From Rhodanobacter sp. ANJX3 (GTDB lineage Bacteria > Pseudomonadota > Gammaproteobacteria > Xanthomonadales > Rhodanobacteraceae), in assembly GCF_014200755.1 (NCBI RefSeq), contig NZ_JACHCM010000002.1:744001-808000 (forward strand): a DNA stretch of 64,000 bases, written 5' to 3'. The notes below the pieces were generated by a model. It did no database searches, had not been told where the DNA came from, and saw only the letters and a list, made by a program, of their open reading frames with translations. This document shows, piece after piece, positions 61,839-64,000 of the stretch. Position 1 is the first letter of the stretch. Each line of letters opens with the position of its first letter. Position numbers and translations under genes: made by a program.

Positions 61839-64000
61839 GGTCGCTGCCCAGACACATCGTGCGCAGCCTGCTGGTCGCGATCGTCGTCCTGCTGCTGCTC
61901 GCCGGTGTCGGCGGCTGGTGGCTGCTGGCCGGCAGCCGCGCGCGGCTGGATGGCGACCGATCCTTTGCCGGCCTTGGCGCCAAGGTAAGCATCGGCCGCG
62001 ATGCACTGGGCACCGTCACCATCGACGGCATCGACCGCGACGACGTCAGCTTTGCGCTGGGTTATGTGCATGCGCAGGAGCGCTTCTTCGAGATGGATCT
62101 GATGCGCCGCCTGCCCGCCGGCGAACTGGCCGAACTGGTCGGACCGGCCGCGCTGCCGACCGATCTCAATCATCGCCGCCATCGACTGCGCGCGGTGGTC
62201 GAGACCGCCTACGCCCAGCTGCCGCCGGAACAGAAGCATCAGCTCGACCGCTACCGCGACGGCGTCAACGCCGGCCTCGCCGACCTGCGCGTGCGGCCGT
62301 GGGAATACCTGCTGCTGAACAGCCAGCCGCAGCCGTGGCGCTCGGAAGACAGCGCGCTGGTGATCGCCGCGATGTACCTGGATTTGAACGGCGACGGCCG
62401 CAACGAGCGCGAACTGCGGCTGGCGCAGATGCGCGCGGCACTGCCCGGTCCACTGGTGGATTTTCTGCTCGCGCCCGATCCCGACTGGGAAGCACCGCTC
62501 GACAATCAGCTGTCGCCGCGCGCCGCCATTCCAGCCGCCGATGTGTTCGATCTCAATCATCTTGCCACCGTCGCGACGCCTGCCCATCTCACAGCCGCCG
62601 TGCTGCCGGCGCTCGACGCACCGCGCCCGGGCAGCAACAGCTTCGCCGTGGCCGGCTCGCTCACCGATACCGGCGCCGCGATGGTCGCCAACGACATGCA
62701 TCTGGGCCTGCGCGTACCGAATATCTGGTTTCGCGCACGCCTGCGCTATCCGGATGCCGGCGCGCCCAACGGCGAACGCGATATCAACGGCGTCACCCTG
62801 CCCGGCACGCCGGCCATGATCGTCGGCTCCAACGGCCAGATCGCCTGGGGTTTCACCAACAGCTACGGCGACTGGCTGGACTGGGTCCGCGTGCAGCGCG
62901 ATCACGCCGACCCGACCCGCTACAAGGTGCCCGAAGGCTGGGCCAACATCGACGCGCACGACGAACCCATTCACGTCAAAGGCCAGCCCGACACCGTGCT
63001 GAAGGTCGAGGACACCCGCTGGGGGCCGATCATGGCCAGCGACGTCGACGGCACGCCGCTGGCCCTGGCGTGGATCGCCGACCAACCCCGCGGCTACAAC
63101 GTCAGGCTGATGCAGCTGGAACAGACCAACAACGCACACACCGCGTTGGATCTCGCGCCGCAGTTCGGCATGCCGCCGCAGAATTTCGTGGTGGCCGACA
63201 GCACCGGGCATATCGGCTGGACGCTGGCCGGCAACAGCATTCCGCTACGCGCCAATATCGATCCCCTGCTGCCGTCGGACTGGTCCAGGCCCGGCAGCGG
63301 CTGGCAGGGCTGGGCCGCACCGTCGCAATATCCGCGCATCGAAGATCCTGCCGACGCGCGGCTGTGGACGGCCAACAATCGCGCCGTCGGCAGCGATGCC
63401 CTGGCGCTGCTCGGCAACGGCGGCCACGATCTGGGCGCACGCGCGCAGCAGATCCGCGACGACCTGCGCGCGCAGAATCGATTCGCGCCGAACAACCTGC
63501 TCGACGTGCAGCTGGACGACCGCGCCGTGCTGCTCACGCGCTGGCAGCAGTTGCTGCAGAAGACCCTGGTCGATACGCAGGACCCTTCGCTGCAAATGCT
63601 GCGCCAGCTCACCGCCAGCTGGCGCGACCGTGCCGACGTCGACAGCGTCGACTATCGCCTCGTGCGCGCCTTCCGTACGCAGGTCACCGAAGCGGTGCTG
63701 GCGCCCTTCGTCGCGCGGATAAAGACGCACTATCCCGACTTCGCCTGGCCAGCCGAAAACGCGGCCGAGGGCGCGGTCTGGAATCTGATCACTACGCAGC
63801 CGGACAATCTGCTCGATCCGCAGTACCGCGACTGGCACGCGCTGCTTATCGCAGCGGCAGCGCACGTCGCCAATGAACTCGGCCAACAGCCCGGCGGTCT
63901 CGCCGCCCGCACCTGGGGCGAACGGAATCGCAGCGACATCCGGCACCCGCTGTCCGTCGCGCTGCCCCAATGGCTGGCGCGGCGGCTCGACATGCCCGAC
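61835..64000 (+). CDS. penicillin acylase family (Ntn) hydrolase, cut by the window end
   Basis: Open from ATG 61835 to the end of the window, 722 residues seen. An N-terminal membrane helix or signal (IVRSLLVAIVVLLLLAGVGGWWLL) is followed by an alpha chain with IDRDDVSFALGYVHAQERFFEMDLMRR. The self-cleavage site is G266-S267 in PGSNSFAV; Ser267 is the predicted nucleophile at the start of the beta chain. Later NDMHLGL, PGTPAMIVGSNGQIAWGFTN and LWTANNRAV fit the family. Members hydrolyse amides such as penicillins or acyl-homoserine lactones; the substrate is not decided here. Confidence 0.92.
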   Translation, partial: MRSLPRHIVRSLLVAIVVLLLLAGVGGWWLLAGSRARLDGDRSFAGLGAKVSIGRDALGTVTIDGIDRDDVSFALGYVHAQERFFEMDLMRRLPAGELAELVGPAALPTDLNHRRHRLRAVVETAYAQLPPEQKHQLDRYRDGVNAGLADLRVRPWEYLLLNSQPQPWRSEDSALVIAAMYLDLNGDGRNERELRLAQMRAALPGPLVDFLLAPDPDWEAPLDNQLSPRAAIPAADVFDLNHLATVATPAHLTAAVLPALDAPRPGSNSFAVAGSLTDTGAAMVANDMHLGLRVPNIWFRARLRYPDAGAPNGERDINGVTLPGTPAMIVGSNGQIAWGFTNSYGDWLDWVRVQRDHADPTRYKVPEGWANIDAHDEPIHVKGQPDTVLKVEDTRWGPIMASDVDGTPLALAWIADQPRGYNVRLMQLEQTNNAHTALDLAPQFGMPPQNFVVADSTGHIGWTLAGNSIPLRANIDPLLPSDWSRPGSGWQGWAAPSQYPRIEDPADARLWTANNRAVGSDALALLGNGGHDLGARAQQIRDDLRAQNRFAPNNLLDVQLDDRAVLLTRWQQLLQKTLVDTQDPSLQMLRQLTASWRDRADVDSVDYRLVRAFRTQVTEAVLAPFVARIKTHYPDFAWPAENAAEGAVWNLITTQPDNLLDPQYRDWHALLIAAAAHVANELGQQPGGLAARTWGERNRSDIRHPLSVALPQWLARRLDMPD

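Noticed and set aside
61681-63876. 731-codon open frame on the plus strand
   Set aside because: Shifted frame of the penicillin-acylase gene; extremely Arg/Ala-rich. The true frame starts at 61835 and runs off the window.
1-64000. tRNA, rRNA, integrase or prophage
   Set aside because: I looked for tRNA T-loop patterns and phage or integrase proteins and found none; by-eye search, so a divergent case could be missed.

Overview
The window is high-GC, densely coded DNA from a gammaproteobacterium. Gene content points to the Xanthomonadales (Lysobacterales), most likely Rhodanobacteraceae (Dyella, Rhodanobacter, Frateuria or relatives). The clues are a YajQ c-di-GMP-binding protein, an SPFH/Arc-repressor operon, a GumN/TraB protein, a histone H1-like Lys/Ala-rich protein, ParC, MinCDE, Bpt and RlmKL. 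This placement is inference from families, not from a search. I see no phage, integrase, CRISPR array, tRNA or rRNA, so this looks like ordinary chromosomal backbone.

Layout. 1-5.2 kb: end of a PBP4-type carboxypeptidase, glutathione peroxidase, the metNIQ methionine importer and pncB. 5.2-5.8 kb: a non-coding stretch with a MITE-like element and a strong candidate small RNA. 5.8-13.3 kb: thioredoxin-like protein, lipoprotein peptidase, Gly/Tyr-rich lipoprotein, H1-like protein, rhomboid protease, PhzF, a 3-hydroxyisobutyrate dehydrogenase-type enzyme, a BaiN-type flavoprotein and yajQ. 13.3-17.3 kb: an ECF sigma factor and its NrsF-type membrane anti-sigma, divergent from a DipZ-type thiol transporter and a Tat-exported MsrB. 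17.4-20.9 kb: two paralogous SH3b proteins around an S10 carboxypeptidase. 21-23.2 kb: egtB-egtD (ergothioneine). 23.5-32.3 kb: rlmL, an esterase, an AmpD-like amidase, tesB, DUF2007, bpt, a GltS-like FMN protein and purT. 32.4-33.9 kb: SPFH-membrane protein-Arc operon. 34-38 kb: CPBP protease and copper/oxidase assembly genes (SCO, PCuAC, CtaG). 38-41.7 kb: Gld-type ABC transporter. 41.9-45.7 kb: SRPBCC protein and a two-component system. 45.9-48.5 kb: GNAT and minCDE. 48.6-52.3 kb: HEAGH protein, DUF885 peptidase and a Bcr/CflA pump. 52.4-53.4 kb: fluoride riboswitch, crcB and DUF190. 53.4-64 kb: CFA synthase, small membrane proteins, TraB/GumN, CarG-like protein, parC, Nudix, phosphodiester glycosidase and a penicillin-acylase-family gene cut by the window end.

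The most interesting points are: (1) a compact oxidative-repair regulon in which the sigma/anti-sigma operon and the divergent DipZ-MsrB unit each carry the same motif GTAACC-N16-CGAA, one on each strand; (2) a candidate sRNA at about 5690-5570 (minus) whose last two hairpins carry the identical C-rich loop UCCUCCCCUGG; (3) two related MITE-like elements, each flanked by TTA, one sitting exactly on the stop codon of a response regulator; (4) a perfect TAGATATC-N5-GATATCTA palindrome in the promoter of the SPFH-Arc operon, a likely operator for the operon's own repressor.
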